From: Devosiaceae bacterium
GTDB taxonomy: Bacteria; Pseudomonadota; Alphaproteobacteria; Rhizobiales; Devosiaceae
DNA length: 36,855 nt
Reading direction: 5' to 3'
NCBI GenBank assembly: GCA_021648375.1
Contig: JAKISW010000029.1
Span: 1-36,855 of the forward strand
Shown here: positions 8,064 to 16,080 of the stretch, in pieces
How the letters are laid out: every line of letters starts with the position of its first letter
Position numbering within the stretch: position 1 is the first letter of the stretch
The notes under the pieces: model-generated
What the model was told of the DNA's origin: nothing
Database searches by the model: none
What the model saw: only the letters and a program-made list of their open reading frames with translations
Position numbers and translations under genes: made by a program

Positions 8064-8525
8064 GTGACTTTTGTGCGCAAAATTATTGCAAAATTTTTGT
8101 TGCTGATGGTCTCCATGAACCGTTTCATGTCTCTTGGAGCACGGGTTGCGGTGATCGATGGAACTAAAGTTTTGCTGGTTCATCATACCTATGTAAAGGG
8201 ATGGCAGCTTCCCGGGGGGGGAGTTGAGCGCGGCCAGACCTTTGAGAGCACCATGCGCAATGAACTGCTGGAAGAAGCGGGCTTTAAGACTGGGGAAAAT
8301 GTTGAGTTGCATGGGATTTTTCTCAACAATAAAATAAGTAAACGCGATCATGTGGCGCTTTATATAGTGCGAGAATTCACCAAAGAGCGCGAGTTTGAAG
8401 CAAACAGGGAAATCGCTCAAATTGGCTGGTTTGAACATGATAAACTGCCAGACAATATGGCCCATGGTGCCCGGGAACGGATAGAAGAAATTTTTCAGGG
8501 GCGGGAAAAAAGCCTGTATTGGTAA
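8064..8525 (+). CDS. Nudix hydrolase with degenerate Nudix box
   Basis: A 153-residue Nudix-fold protein. Nudix enzymes hydrolyse nucleoside diphosphates linked to another moiety. The box runs from Gly52 to Phe74 and keeps ELLEEAG with Glu67, Glu70 and Glu71. Two consensus positions differ: Gln58 instead of the first Glu, and Asn66 instead of Arg before Glu67. The metal-binding EExG part is intact, so activity is plausible but altered. The GTG at 8064 has AAAGGA 8 bases upstream; the overlapping ATG at 8062 is followed at once by a stop. The N-terminus is hydrophobic (residues 6-18), which is unusual for a soluble Nudix protein. Confidence 0.82.
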   Translation: MTFVRKIIAKFLLLMVSMNRFMSLGARVAVIDGTKVLLVHHTYVKGWQLPGGGVERGQTFESTMRNELLEEAGFKTGENVELHGIFLNNKISKRDHVALYIVREFTKEREFEANREIAQIGWFEHDKLPDNMAHGARERIEEIFQGREKSLYW

Positions 8526-8533
8526 CATGGCCG

Positions 8534-8574
8534 ATTTTATCGCTCTCCTATTAATGGGAGCTGGACGATAAAAT
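8534..8574. terminator. hairpin after the Nudix gene
   Basis: ATTTTATCG at 8534-8542 pairs with CGATAAAAT at 8566-8574, and an inner CTCC/GGAG stem (8545-8548, 8557-8560) extends it. The hairpin starts 9 bp after the Nudix stop codon. It is followed only by TTCTTC, not a clean run of T, so termination is inferred from position and structure. Confidence 0.45.
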
Positions 8575-8713
8575 TTCTTCGTGTTAGAAAACAGCATGAA
8601 AAATATAATTACATTAACTAACCGACGAAGCATCATCAGCCTCCTGCGATGAGGTTTTTAGTGCTGGTGCTTTTTTGCGCCCGGTTTGTTTTGTAATTTT
8701 TCGGATTTCTCCA

Positions 8714-9265
8714 ATGACAGATAAGATTTTTCAAGAAGCTGCCTCTGTGGCCGACTTTTCAGCAATAAACCAGCAATATGCGCCGTTTTCCGTCCGCCCA
8801 CAAAGCCCTGATGATGATGAATGGGCTGAAAATCTGCATTCGCGAGTGTTTGGGCCGGGAAGATTTGCCAGAACCGCTTTTCGGGTGCGCGAAATATTGC
8901 CGGCTGATCCTGAGCTTTGTCTGATTGCTCAATTTGAAGACAAAAGGGTTGGCTCGGTCTGGATGACGCCCATATCGCTTGGCTCTCAAAATGGCTGTTT
9001 ATTGGGTCCTTTGGCAATTGATCCGGACTTCCGCAGCAAGGGCTTGGGCAAAATGCTGGTGAAGATTGCCACCAATATGGCGTTGAGCCGTGAAATGTAT
9101 GAATTTGTGGTTCTGGTCGGTGATGAGGAATATTATGGGGATATGGGCTTTTTGAGAGCAAAGGCTGGAACCATTATTTTCCCCGGTCCGGTTGATCCCA
9201 ATCGCATACTTGTTTGCTCCCAAAGGGCAGATCATGCTAAAAATTTGAGCGGAAACATTCTATAG
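8714..9265 (+). CDS. GNAT family N-acetyltransferase
   Basis: A 183-residue GCN5-related acetyltransferase, probably cytosolic, using acetyl-CoA on an unknown amine. The acetyl-CoA binding motif A is clear: LLGPLAIDPDF, then R107SKGLG112 (R/Q-x-x-G-x-G/A). It is followed by EFVVLVGDEEYYGDMGF, the usual motif B with the Y-Y-x-x-x-G-F loop. This matches the YhbS-like group. The frame is open from a TTG at 8675, but the ATG at 8714 (MTDKIFQEA) gives a more natural start. Neither has a strong ribosome site. It is followed by a NudL-type gene 30 bp downstream on the same strand. Confidence 0.85.
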   Translation: MTDKIFQEAASVADFSAINQQYAPFSVRPQSPDDDEWAENLHSRVFGPGRFARTAFRVREILPADPELCLIAQFEDKRVGSVWMTPISLGSQNGCLLGPLAIDPDFRSKGLGKMLVKIATNMALSREMYEFVVLVGDEEYYGDMGFLRAKAGTIIFPGPVDPNRILVCSQRADHAKNLSGNIL

Positions 9266-9295
9266 TTTTCAACCGGGTGAAATGGAGGACGCCAT

Positions 9296-9931
9296 ATGCA
9301 GAAGAAACAAGATATTCTTTTGCATATCAAGCTGCAATTGCTTGCTCAAGCGCCCTCTTTTAGTGATGCAACAGAGTTGGTGCCAGACTGGATACCTGAT
9401 GTTGCTTTTCATGATCCTCCCGCACCTGCTGCGGTTTTAATCGCTTTGGTAAAGCGCGAAACAGGCATTGGTGTGGTTTTTACCTTGCGTTCAAAGGGGT
9501 TGCGTGCCCATTCTGGCCAGATCGCTTTTCCTGGCGGCAAGCTGGATGAAGGTGATGTTTCTCCGGGTGCCGGAGCGTTACGTGAGGCAGAAGAGGAAAT
9601 TGGTCTTGATCAGAAAAAAGCAAAAATTCTGGGGTATATGCCCTCTTATCTGACCGGAACAAATTATCTGATCATCCCGGTAGTTGCCGAGGTGGAGGGA
9701 GATGCAAAGTTTATTGCCAATCCGCTTGAAGTTGATGAGGTTTTTGAAATCCCCCTGGACTTTATTATCAGGGAGGAAAGCTTTTCAACCTTTTCCATCG
9801 AAAGGGGCGGAAGGGTGCACAAAACCTGGCAACTCAGGCATGATGAGCATGTTATCTGGGGAATAACCGCTAATCTGATCCGCAATTTTCGCGACCTTGT
9901 GGTGGCGGGAATGGATATTAAAAGCGCATAA
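9296..9931 (+). CDS. NudL-type Nudix hydrolase (CoA pyrophosphatase)
   Basis: A 211-residue Nudix protein of the YeaB/NudL group that cleaves coenzyme A and its derivatives to 3',5'-ADP and phosphopantetheine. The CoA-specific UPF0035 motif LRSKGLRAHSGQIAFPGG (64-81) runs straight into an intact Nudix box: Gly81, then REAEEEIGL at 96-104. The ATG at 9296 has GGAGG about 10 bases upstream. It is separated from the next gene by 15 bp, whose ribosome site begins just after this stop codon. The pairing of a NudL gene with a CCA-adding enzyme gene is common in alphaproteobacteria. Confidence 0.9.
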   Translation: MQKKQDILLHIKLQLLAQAPSFSDATELVPDWIPDVAFHDPPAPAAVLIALVKRETGIGVVFTLRSKGLRAHSGQIAFPGGKLDEGDVSPGAGALREAEEEIGLDQKKAKILGYMPSYLTGTNYLIIPVVAEVEGDAKFIANPLEVDEVFEIPLDFIIREESFSTFSIERGGRVHKTWQLRHDEHVIWGITANLIRNFRDLVVAGMDIKSA

Positions 9932-9946
9932 TTGCGAGGTGATGAC

Positions 9947-11182
9947 GTGCAAAAAAGCTCGATAACAGATCGACATAGCGCCATTATTACTTTGCGGGGT
10001 TCCTGGTGGGTCAAAGACCGAAACGTGCAAAGAATATTTGAAGTTCTGGATGGTCGTAAAGGTCGCACAAGGGCAGTTGGGGGGATTGTACGGGACAGTA
10101 TTTTATTTGGGCCTCATCGCGGGGCAGGGGGGCGCGGAACCGATATTGATATGGCAACGGAGCTGTTGCCAAATGAAGTTATGGCTCTGGCACGCAAGGC
10201 TGGCATGGCATGTTATGAAACGGGAATTGAATATGGGACTGTTACCATTCGAAACGGGGATATTGCCTGTGAAGTGACCACTTTGCGCCAGGATATAAAA
10301 ACTGATGGTCGACGGGCAGTGGTAGAATTTGGCACTGACTGGGTGCTTGATGCCAGACGTCGCGATTTCACCATCAACGCTCTATATTGCGATATGAGTG
10401 GCAATCTTTTTGATCCACTGGCAGCCTTTGAGGACCTGAAAGCGCGCCGGGTGCGTTTTATCGGTGACCCGGATCAGCGGCTGGCAGAGGATCGGTTGCG
10501 CGTTTACAGGTTTTTTCGTTTTACTGCCAGTCACGGGGATGAAATTGGCGATCACGAAGGTCTGGAGGCCTGCAAAAGATTTAGCGGTGAATTGGGCAAT
10601 TTGCCGGCGGAGCGTATCGGGGCTGAAATGGAAAAAATTTTTGCGCTGCCAAAAATTGCCGCAACACTGGCCATGATGACAAAAGCTAATGTTCTTGATC
10701 TGGATATAGGCTCACTAAAAGTACTGGCCTCTTATGAGGACCGAACCGGGGTGCCAACCATTTCGGCGCGACTGGCGATATTATTGTCTCAAATTAAAAT
10801 TGAATATCTTAGAAAAAGCTGGCGACTGTCAAACTCCATTTGCTCTGAGGCGGTTTCAGTTCGTGAGGTGGCGCAAATGATGATCGCAGGAGAGTATTTT
10901 CAAGCGGCCTATAAATATGGACGGCTTGCCTATGTGGCGCTGCCGGTGGCGGCGGCAATTGCTAATTGGGCCGATGATGAATATGAAAAAACCAAGGATT
11001 TCTGGGATAATATGGATGTGCCTTCGTTTCCCGTCAGCGGCAATGATCTGTTGCGTTCAGGATTTGCGCAGGGTGAAAAACTGGGCCGAGCATTGCGCCA
11101 TATAGAGGCGGAATGGGTGAAAAGCGGTTTTAAGCTTTCGCGCGAACAGTTGCTTGAGAAATTACAGGATTTTCTGGGTTAA
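9947..11182 (+). CDS. cca: CCA tRNA nucleotidyltransferase / poly(A) polymerase family
   Basis: A 411-residue class II nucleotidyltransferase that adds or repairs the tRNA 3' CCA end. The active site is visible: AVGGIVRD (43-50), then the two metal-binding aspartates D66-I-D68, then RRDFTINAL and DPLAAFEDLKARRVRFIGDP. The template-strand region EDRLRVYRFFRF follows, and then the helical neck/body domain. There is no C-terminal HD domain. Alphaproteobacterial proteins of this form are annotated either as CCA-adding enzymes or poly(A) polymerases; I prefer CCA because no second candidate is seen. I chose the GTG at 9947 because GAGGTGAT (9936-9943) is a near-perfect Shine-Dalgarno sequence. Confidence 0.87.
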   Translation: MQKSSITDRHSAIITLRGSWWVKDRNVQRIFEVLDGRKGRTRAVGGIVRDSILFGPHRGAGGRGTDIDMATELLPNEVMALARKAGMACYETGIEYGTVTIRNGDIACEVTTLRQDIKTDGRRAVVEFGTDWVLDARRRDFTINALYCDMSGNLFDPLAAFEDLKARRVRFIGDPDQRLAEDRLRVYRFFRFTASHGDEIGDHEGLEACKRFSGELGNLPAERIGAEMEKIFALPKIAATLAMMTKANVLDLDIGSLKVLASYEDRTGVPTISARLAILLSQIKIEYLRKSWRLSNSICSEAVSVREVAQMMIAGEYFQAAYKYGRLAYVALPVAAAIANWADDEYEKTKDFWDNMDVPSFPVSGNDLLRSGFAQGEKLGRALRHIEAEWVKSGFKLSREQLLEKLQDFLG

Positions 11183-11225
11183 ATTTTTTAATCAGCGCCA
11201 ATAAAGGCGTTCTTTGGAAATGTAA

Positions 11226-11696
11226 TTATTGCAAATCAGCAAACCCGGCGGTAAATCGCAAAGCCTCCCCAATGACCATGGCAGTTGAAACAGCGACGTT
11301 GAGAGAGCGCAATTGCGCTCGCATGGGAATGCGCACACGTGCATTACAGATTTTGGCAACCTGATCGGGTACACCTGCCGATTCGCGACCAGCCATTAAA
11401 ATATCATCAGGGCGATATTCAAAATCATAGGCCGAAGTGCTGGATTTTGTGCTCATCAGCACCAGTCGAGCACTTTGCTGTAATCGCCATGCCTGGAAAT
11501 GTTCAAAACTGTCATGCTCATGCAGGTCAACATGATCAGCATATTCCATGGCCGAGCGGCGAAATATTTTGTCAGAAAATGTAAAACCGGTGGGGTGAAT
11601 AATATGAACCGAAACGTTCATACAGGCGCACAGGCGCAGAATTGTTCCGGTGTTTTGGGGGATGTCAGGTTGATAAAGTGCAAGGCTTAGCGGCAT
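11226..11696 (-). CDS. trmL: tRNA (cytidine(34)-2'-O)-methyltransferase
   Basis: A 156-residue SPOUT methyltransferase that 2'-O-methylates the wobble base of tRNA-Leu isoacceptors using SAM. The trefoil-knot motifs are plain: YQPDIPQNTGTILRLCA (motif 1), GRESAGVPD (motif 2) and IPMRAQLRSLNVAVSTAMV (motif 3). Length is typical of TrmL, which lacks extra RNA-binding domains. It is divergent from petA across a 272-bp gap; trmL divergent from the bc1 operon is a recurring arrangement in Hyphomicrobiales. It converges on the cca gene with 43 bp between stops. Confidence 0.93.
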   Translation of the reverse strand: MPLSLALYQPDIPQNTGTILRLCACMNVSVHIIHPTGFTFSDKIFRRSAMEYADHVDLHEHDSFEHFQAWRLQQSARLVLMSTKSSTSAYDFEYRPDDILMAGRESAGVPDQVAKICNARVRIPMRAQLRSLNVAVSTAMVIGEALRFTAGFADLQ

Positions 11697-11968
11697 ATGA
11701 GTTTAATCCAACGGGTGAAATGGTTAAAACGATCAATCAGTTTGTTAATCGGGTGAAAATCCTGGCGAAAATACAAATAAAGGTGGGTATAGTGTCGCAG
11801 ATGGGGTTTGTCATCTTTGTTGAGACTGGACAAGTGCGAACAGTGGTGCCAAAAGACAAGAATCTGCCAGTCTGCATTTAGTTGGTGGGGTCGGCGCGTT
11901 AATGGGGATATGTTGAACATTGGCGCGGCGGAAATTGGGACAATTTTAATCGGGCGGAGATTGGCAAA

Positions 11969-12508
11969 GTGGCGAGTGACGCAACTACCGATACTACAAA
12001 ACGCGATTTTTTATATGTTGCGACCGGCGCTATGGGTGCCGTTGGAACCGCAGTGGCCGTTTGGCCGCTGATTGATCAGATGAATCCGGACGCATCGACT
12101 TTGGCGCTTTCCACCATTGAGGTGAGTTTGAGTTCGATTGTTGAAGGTGAGTCAGTTACCGTGATGTGGCGGGGACAACCGATATTTATTCGCTATCGTA
12201 CGGCGGATGATATTGCTCAATCAAAGGCGGTGCCTATGGAAGAGCTGAAGGACCCGGCAAGCGATGCGGAGCGGGTAACCGAGGGACAGGAACAATGGCT
12301 GGTGCAGATTGGTATCTGTACCCATTTGGGTTGTGTGCCAACGGGACAGAAAAGCGGCAGCGCCAAGGGTGATTTTGGTGGCTGGTTCTGCCCGTGCCAT
12401 GGATCGCACTATGATACAGCAGGGCGAATTCGCAAGGGGCCGGCGCCGCTTAACCTGGTTTTGCCTGATTACAATTTCTTGAGCGATACGCTCATCAAGA
12501 TTGGCTAA
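11969..12508 (+). CDS. petA: ubiquinol-cytochrome c reductase iron-sulfur (Rieske) subunit
   Basis: A 179-residue Rieske protein of the bc1 complex, anchored in the cytoplasmic membrane with its [2Fe-2S] head in the periplasm. Cluster motifs: C117THLGC122 and C141PCHGSH147. Cys117, His119, Cys141 and His144 are the ligands and Cys122-Cys143 the disulfide. The N-terminus has TTKRDFLYVATG followed by a hydrophobic segment, a Tat-type anchor in which the first arginine of the usual RRDFL is Lys. The start is a GTG with GGAG 9 bases upstream. First gene of petABC; 13 bp precede the petB ATG. Confidence 0.95.
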   Translation: MASDATTDTTKRDFLYVATGAMGAVGTAVAVWPLIDQMNPDASTLALSTIEVSLSSIVEGESVTVMWRGQPIFIRYRTADDIAQSKAVPMEELKDPASDAERVTEGQEQWLVQIGICTHLGCVPTGQKSGSAKGDFGGWFCPCHGSHYDTAGRIRKGPAPLNLVLPDYNFLSDTLIKIG

Positions 12509-12521
12509 GGGGGCCCATCTG

Positions 12522-13772
12522 ATGTCTGGACATTCCAGTTACAATCCAACGAATCCTGTTGCGAAATGGTTAGACTCCCGTCTGCCAATCATGCGGTTCT
12601 CCAAAGAACACCTGATGGATTTTCCAACTCCTAAAAATTTAAACTACTGGTGGACCTTTGGGGCAATTCTTGCCTTTATGCTGGTTGTGCAGATTGCCAC
12701 CGGCATAGTTCTGGCAATGAGTTACACACCGGATGCTGCACTGGCATTTGATTCGGTTGAAAATATTCGACGCAACGTAAATTATGGCCGCATTATTCAA
12801 GCAACCCACGCTGTTGGCGCCTCCATGTTCTTTGTGGCGGTTTATGTGCATATTGGCCGTGGATTATATTATGGCTCCTATAAAGAGCCACGCGAAGTTT
12901 TGTGGATCCTTGGTGTTTTGATCTTTGTTCTGATGATGGCCACAGCCTTTATGGGCTATGTACTGCCATGGGGACAGATGAGCTTTTGGGCGGCAACTGT
13001 TATCACCAATATTTTCTCGGCAATCCCGATAATTGGTGATCCCCTGCTGCAATTGCTGCGTGGCGGATTTGCAGTGGACAACCCGACCCTAAAACGCTTC
13101 TTCTCTTTGCATTATTTGCTGCCGTTTGTTATTGCGGCGGTTGTAGCCTTGCATATATGGGCACTGCATGTGCCGGGTAATAACAACCCGGTTGGTGTTG
13201 AGGTTAAATCCTCTCACGACACGGTGCCGTTCCACCCCTATATTACCATGAAGGATCTGCTGGCGATTGTATTGTTTCTAATTCCTTTCGCCTGGTTTGT
13301 ATTCTTTGCCCCTGATATTCTTGGGCATCCGGACAATTACAAACCGGCTAATCCGCTTATCACTCCTGCCCACATTGTTCCTGAATGGTACTTCTTGCCC
13401 TTCTATGCGATTCTGAGGGCCATTGATTTTGACATGTGGTTCATTAGTGCCAAGCTTGGCGGCGTGATATTCTTTGGCGGATCAATCCTGGTGTTGTTTT
13501 TTGTGCCATGGCTTGACGGGTCCAAAACTCGCTCTGGTACTTTTAGGCCCTTGTTCAAGCCGTTTTACTGGTTGTTCATTTTTAATTTCTTCCTGCTGAC
13601 ATATCTTGGTGCGCAGCTGGCGGTGGAACCTTATTCAACACTTTCCAAGATATCCACGGCATATTATTTCGGATATTTCCTGATAATCCTGCCCATTGTG
13701 TCAAGGATTGAAACTCCAAACCCGTTGCCTGCCAGCATATCTGAAAGTGTGCTTGGCAAGGGCGGATCGTGA
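12522..13772 (+). CDS. petB: cytochrome b of the bc1 complex
   Basis: A 416-residue polytopic membrane protein with eight expected helices, carrying hemes bL and bH and the Qo and Qi quinone sites. The four heme ligands are visible at the canonical spacing: His96, His110, His197 and His211 (14 residues within each pair). The Qo-site PEWY motif is at 287-290. Length fits an undivided cytochrome b, unlike the b6/subunit IV split. The frame is open from a TTG at 12501, but the ATG at 12522 (MSGHSSYNPTNPVAKW) has AAGGGGG upstream and is the family start. Confidence 0.96.
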   Translation: MSGHSSYNPTNPVAKWLDSRLPIMRFSKEHLMDFPTPKNLNYWWTFGAILAFMLVVQIATGIVLAMSYTPDAALAFDSVENIRRNVNYGRIIQATHAVGASMFFVAVYVHIGRGLYYGSYKEPREVLWILGVLIFVLMMATAFMGYVLPWGQMSFWAATVITNIFSAIPIIGDPLLQLLRGGFAVDNPTLKRFFSLHYLLPFVIAAVVALHIWALHVPGNNNPVGVEVKSSHDTVPFHPYITMKDLLAIVLFLIPFAWFVFFAPDILGHPDNYKPANPLITPAHIVPEWYFLPFYAILRAIDFDMWFISAKLGGVIFFGGSILVLFFVPWLDGSKTRSGTFRPLFKPFYWLFIFNFFLLTYLGAQLAVEPYSTLSKISTAYYFGYFLIILPIVSRIETPNPLPASISESVLGKGGS

Positions 13773-13793
13773 TTAAAGGGAAGGACAGGAAAA

Positions 13794-14633
13794 ATGAATA
13801 GAATGAGCAGGTTTTTCAAAAGCGTTCTTCTGGCGGTTGGCTTTGGCATTTCAAGTGCCATGCTAGTGGTTCCGGCAAGTTCGGTTGTGATTATTGATGC
13901 TGAATTGCAGGATTGGTCATTCGCGGGCATTTTTGGTCGCTATGATAAAAATCAGTTGCAGCGTGGATTTCAGGTATTTCAGCAAAGCTGTGCTGCCTGC
14001 CATGGTGCCAAGCAGATTTCGTTTCGCAACCTGAGTGAAGAGGGCGGACCATCCTTCTCTGAATCTCAAGTCAAAGCGCTTGCTGCTGAATATATTATTA
14101 TTGATGCGGAGCTTGAGGATGGCGAACGTGCTGCCACTCCTGCTGATAGATGGCCTGAGCCATTTCCAACCCTAAGAGACGCAAGAGCTGCTAACAGTGG
14201 TGCCTTTCCTCCAGATTTTTCTCTGTTGGCTAAAGCTCGCGGAATTACCCAGCGGTTCCCGGCATGGGCATTGAATTATTTCACTGCCTATCAGGAGGGT
14301 GGTACCGATTATATATATAATCTATTGGTCAACTTTACCGATGCTCCAGAAGATTATGACGTGCCGGCAGGGCAATACTGGAATGCCTATTATGGTAGCA
14401 CGCTGGCCATGGCATCACCCTTGTTCGATGGAATGATTGACTATGAGGGAGATGAATTCCCTGAAACCACAGAGCAATATGCCTTGGATGTAGCAGCATT
14501 TATGATGTGGATGGCAGAGCCGGGCTTAAATTCGCGCAAACAGATGGGCTTTCAGGTATTGATATTCCTGTTTGTTCTGGCGGGAATGATGGTGATGGTT
14601 AAACGCAAGATATGGTCTGACGTCAAACATTGA
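13794..14633 (+). CDS. petC: cytochrome c1 of the bc1 complex
   Basis: A 279-residue periplasmic, membrane-anchored c-type cytochrome that passes electrons from the Rieske centre to cytochrome c. Seen: a signal peptide at about 1-28; heme attachment C66AACH70; the c1 signature RFPAWALNYFTAY; a probable axial Met206 in STLAMASPL; and one C-terminal membrane helix at about 251-269 ending in Lys/Arg. It is 21 bp downstream of petB with AAGGGAAGGA upstream of its ATG, and is followed by a strong terminator, so petABC is one transcription unit. Confidence 0.95.
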   Translation: MNRMSRFFKSVLLAVGFGISSAMLVVPASSVVIIDAELQDWSFAGIFGRYDKNQLQRGFQVFQQSCAACHGAKQISFRNLSEEGGPSFSESQVKALAAEYIIIDAELEDGERAATPADRWPEPFPTLRDARAANSGAFPPDFSLLAKARGITQRFPAWALNYFTAYQEGGTDYIYNLLVNFTDAPEDYDVPAGQYWNAYYGSTLAMASPLFDGMIDYEGDEFPETTEQYALDVAAFMMWMAEPGLNSRKQMGFQVLIFLFVLAGMMVMVKRKIWSDVKH

Positions 14634-14659
14634 GGGTATTGACCTTGATTACAAATTTT

Positions 14660-14690
14660 AAGGTCGCCTTTTTTGGGCGGCCTTTTTTTA
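14660..14690 (+). terminator. rho-independent terminator of petABC
   Basis: AAGGTCGCC at 14660-14668 pairs with GGCGGCCTT at 14676-14684 (one G-T wobble) around a short T-rich loop, followed by a run of T to 14689. It starts 27 bp after the petC stop. Confidence 0.9.
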
Positions 14691-14849
14691 TGAGAATCAG
14701 GCAAATTGCGATGACGTGTAGTTAGATCAGGTGTTGAATTCGTCAACCTTGGTCTTGACTAGTGGTGATGGCAAGTGCAGAAAAATTTACATTTGTTTGT
14801 GCAATTTTTTCTTCACAAATTCCCATTTTGAATTGTTCTGGAGCTTTCG

Positions 14850-15383
14850 ATGAGCGTCGACCTTAAATCATTTGTTCGCACAATCCCTGATTATCCAAAA
14901 AAAGGAATTTTATATCGAGACATAACCACCCTGATTGAAAATCCTGAGGGCTTTCGTCAGAGCATCGAGCAGATGGCAAATGCTCATCGTGATCTTGGCA
15001 TTACCCATGTGGCCGGGATTGAAGCGCGGGGATTTATTTTTGGGGCAGGCGTTGCGATTGCTCTTGGAGTGGGATTTATTCCCGTGCGCAAATCTGGCAA
15101 GCTGCCCGGTGAGACCATTGGTCAGAATTATGCTTTAGAATATGGGGTAGATACCATAGAAATCCATGCCGATGTGGTTGGAAAAGGTGACAAGATTTTG
15201 CTGGTGGATGATCTGATTGCTACCGGGGGCACAGCAATTGCAGCGCTAAACCTGTTGCGACGAACTGGAGCAGATGTTGAATATACTTCGTTTGTTATTG
15301 ATCTTCCCGACATAGGCGGTGCGGAAAAACTTCGTGCGCTGGATGTAAAAATTCATACGCTGATGGCGTTTGAAGGGCATTAA
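14850..15383 (+). CDS. apt: adenine phosphoribosyltransferase
   Basis: A 177-residue type I phosphoribosyltransferase that salvages adenine with PRPP to give AMP. The PRPP loop VDDLIATGGTA spans 119-129, and the Apt signature ending GIEARGFIFG at about 56-65 is present. Length is typical. The ATG at 14850 has CTGGAG about 7 bases upstream. It has its own unit between two terminators. Its substrate PRPP is made by Prs, encoded at 20201-21133. apt downstream of the bc1 operon is common in this order. Confidence 0.95.
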   Translation: MSVDLKSFVRTIPDYPKKGILYRDITTLIENPEGFRQSIEQMANAHRDLGITHVAGIEARGFIFGAGVAIALGVGFIPVRKSGKLPGETIGQNYALEYGVDTIEIHADVVGKGDKILLVDDLIATGGTAIAALNLLRRTGADVEYTSFVIDLPDIGGAEKLRALDVKIHTLMAFEGH

Positions 15384-15397
15384 ATTTGTTGAAGATC

Positions 15398-15423
15398 GGC
15401 GGTCTCATTATTTTGAGACCGCC
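15398..15423. terminator. bidirectional hairpin terminator between apt and a small gene
   Basis: A perfect 10-bp stem, GGCGGTCTCA at 15398-15407 and TGAGACCGCC at 15414-15423, with a 6-base loop. Only a weak T/A tract follows on the plus strand. On the minus strand the stem is followed by a mixed GATCTTC sequence. It sits between the convergent apt and the 52-residue gene. Confidence 0.75.
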
Positions 15424-15444
15424 TTATAATAGTTTTGAGTGCCT

Positions 15445-15603
15445 TTAATCAGACTTTACCGGCTTTGCAGGGGCTTTTTTTGGCCGGAAGCCTTTTCTTT
15501 GGCCGGACTGGTCACTTGGTGGCCCTTTTGTCCCTTTGTCTGATTTGTTGGACCATGCGGTCTGGCCCATTTTGGGTGGGCGTTGAAATAATTGTTTTGG
15601 CAT
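15445..15603 (-). CDS. small basic protein, 52 residues
   Basis: A short gene with good support for translation: the ATG at 15603 is preceded by CAGGAG with 9-bp spacing. It lies alone on the minus strand, converging on the apt terminator. The product begins MPKQLFQRPPKMGQ and ends KKAPAKPVKSD. It is very rich in Lys, Arg, Pro, Gly and Gln, has almost no hydrophobic core and only one Trp, and is probably unstructured. Such composition suits a nucleic-acid or ribosome-binding protein, but I recognise no family and assign no function. Codon use looks coding, with no stop for 52 codons in a low-GC region. Confidence 0.68.
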   Translation of the reverse strand: MPKQLFQRPPKMGQTAWSNKSDKGTKGPPSDQSGQRKGFRPKKAPAKPVKSD

Positions 15604-15977
15604 GGTGTTGTTCTCCTGATGCAATACACTGAGAGAATAAAACTCTCCCGGTGAACTGTGGAAAAAATTTTTGATTCGATGAAAGGCGAAACGTACGCGA
15701 GTGCCATTTATTCAATAGGGGAAGATCAAATATCAAATTTCAGGCAACAAGCGAATTACCGTTTCCATATCTTCTTTTCCCTCAACAAAGTTTAGGGAAT
15801 AAAAAAACTTCACCCGGAATTTTTGCCTATTTGATCATATTAGTCGAGACCTCATATGGTGTTGAACTTCGAATGTAACGGTCGGCCAGTAGTTTTGTCA
15901 ATAATACAGATTTATTGGTAGAAGTTTTTATCGGATTTGGGTCAGGACCCTAACAATTTGCGCAGTGATGGTTTGTT
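15604..15977. other. gene-free stretch
   Basis: About 370 AT-rich bases with no supportable gene on either strand. It holds the leader of the 52-residue gene next to 15604 and otherwise no clear dyads or terminators. It ends at the mosaic repeat at 15978. Confidence 0.5.
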
Positions 15978-16080
15978 AGAGCCTATTATGTTTTGGTGGA
16001 ATCAAAACAAAAGCTCTAAGTTTTTGTTTTGTCGCATTTTCGAACCGGATAACCGCGTACACTTATCCTGAAAATGCTCT
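15978..16080. repeat. Rhizobiales-type intergenic mosaic repeat
   Basis: A 103-bp unit bounded by AGAGC and GCTCT. It contains a first block with ATTCCACCAAAACATAATAG on the minus strand, then a second block that folds on itself: GCATTTTC at 16034-16041 pairs with GAAAATGC at 16070-16077, and GGAT/ATCC pair inside. From memory of rhizobial genomes this matches the widespread GCATTTTC-AGGA-AAGTG...CGGTT..CCG...GAAAATGCG intergenic elements. It overlaps the 3' end of the MaoC-like gene at 16063 and supplies that gene's stop codon. Confidence 0.72.
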
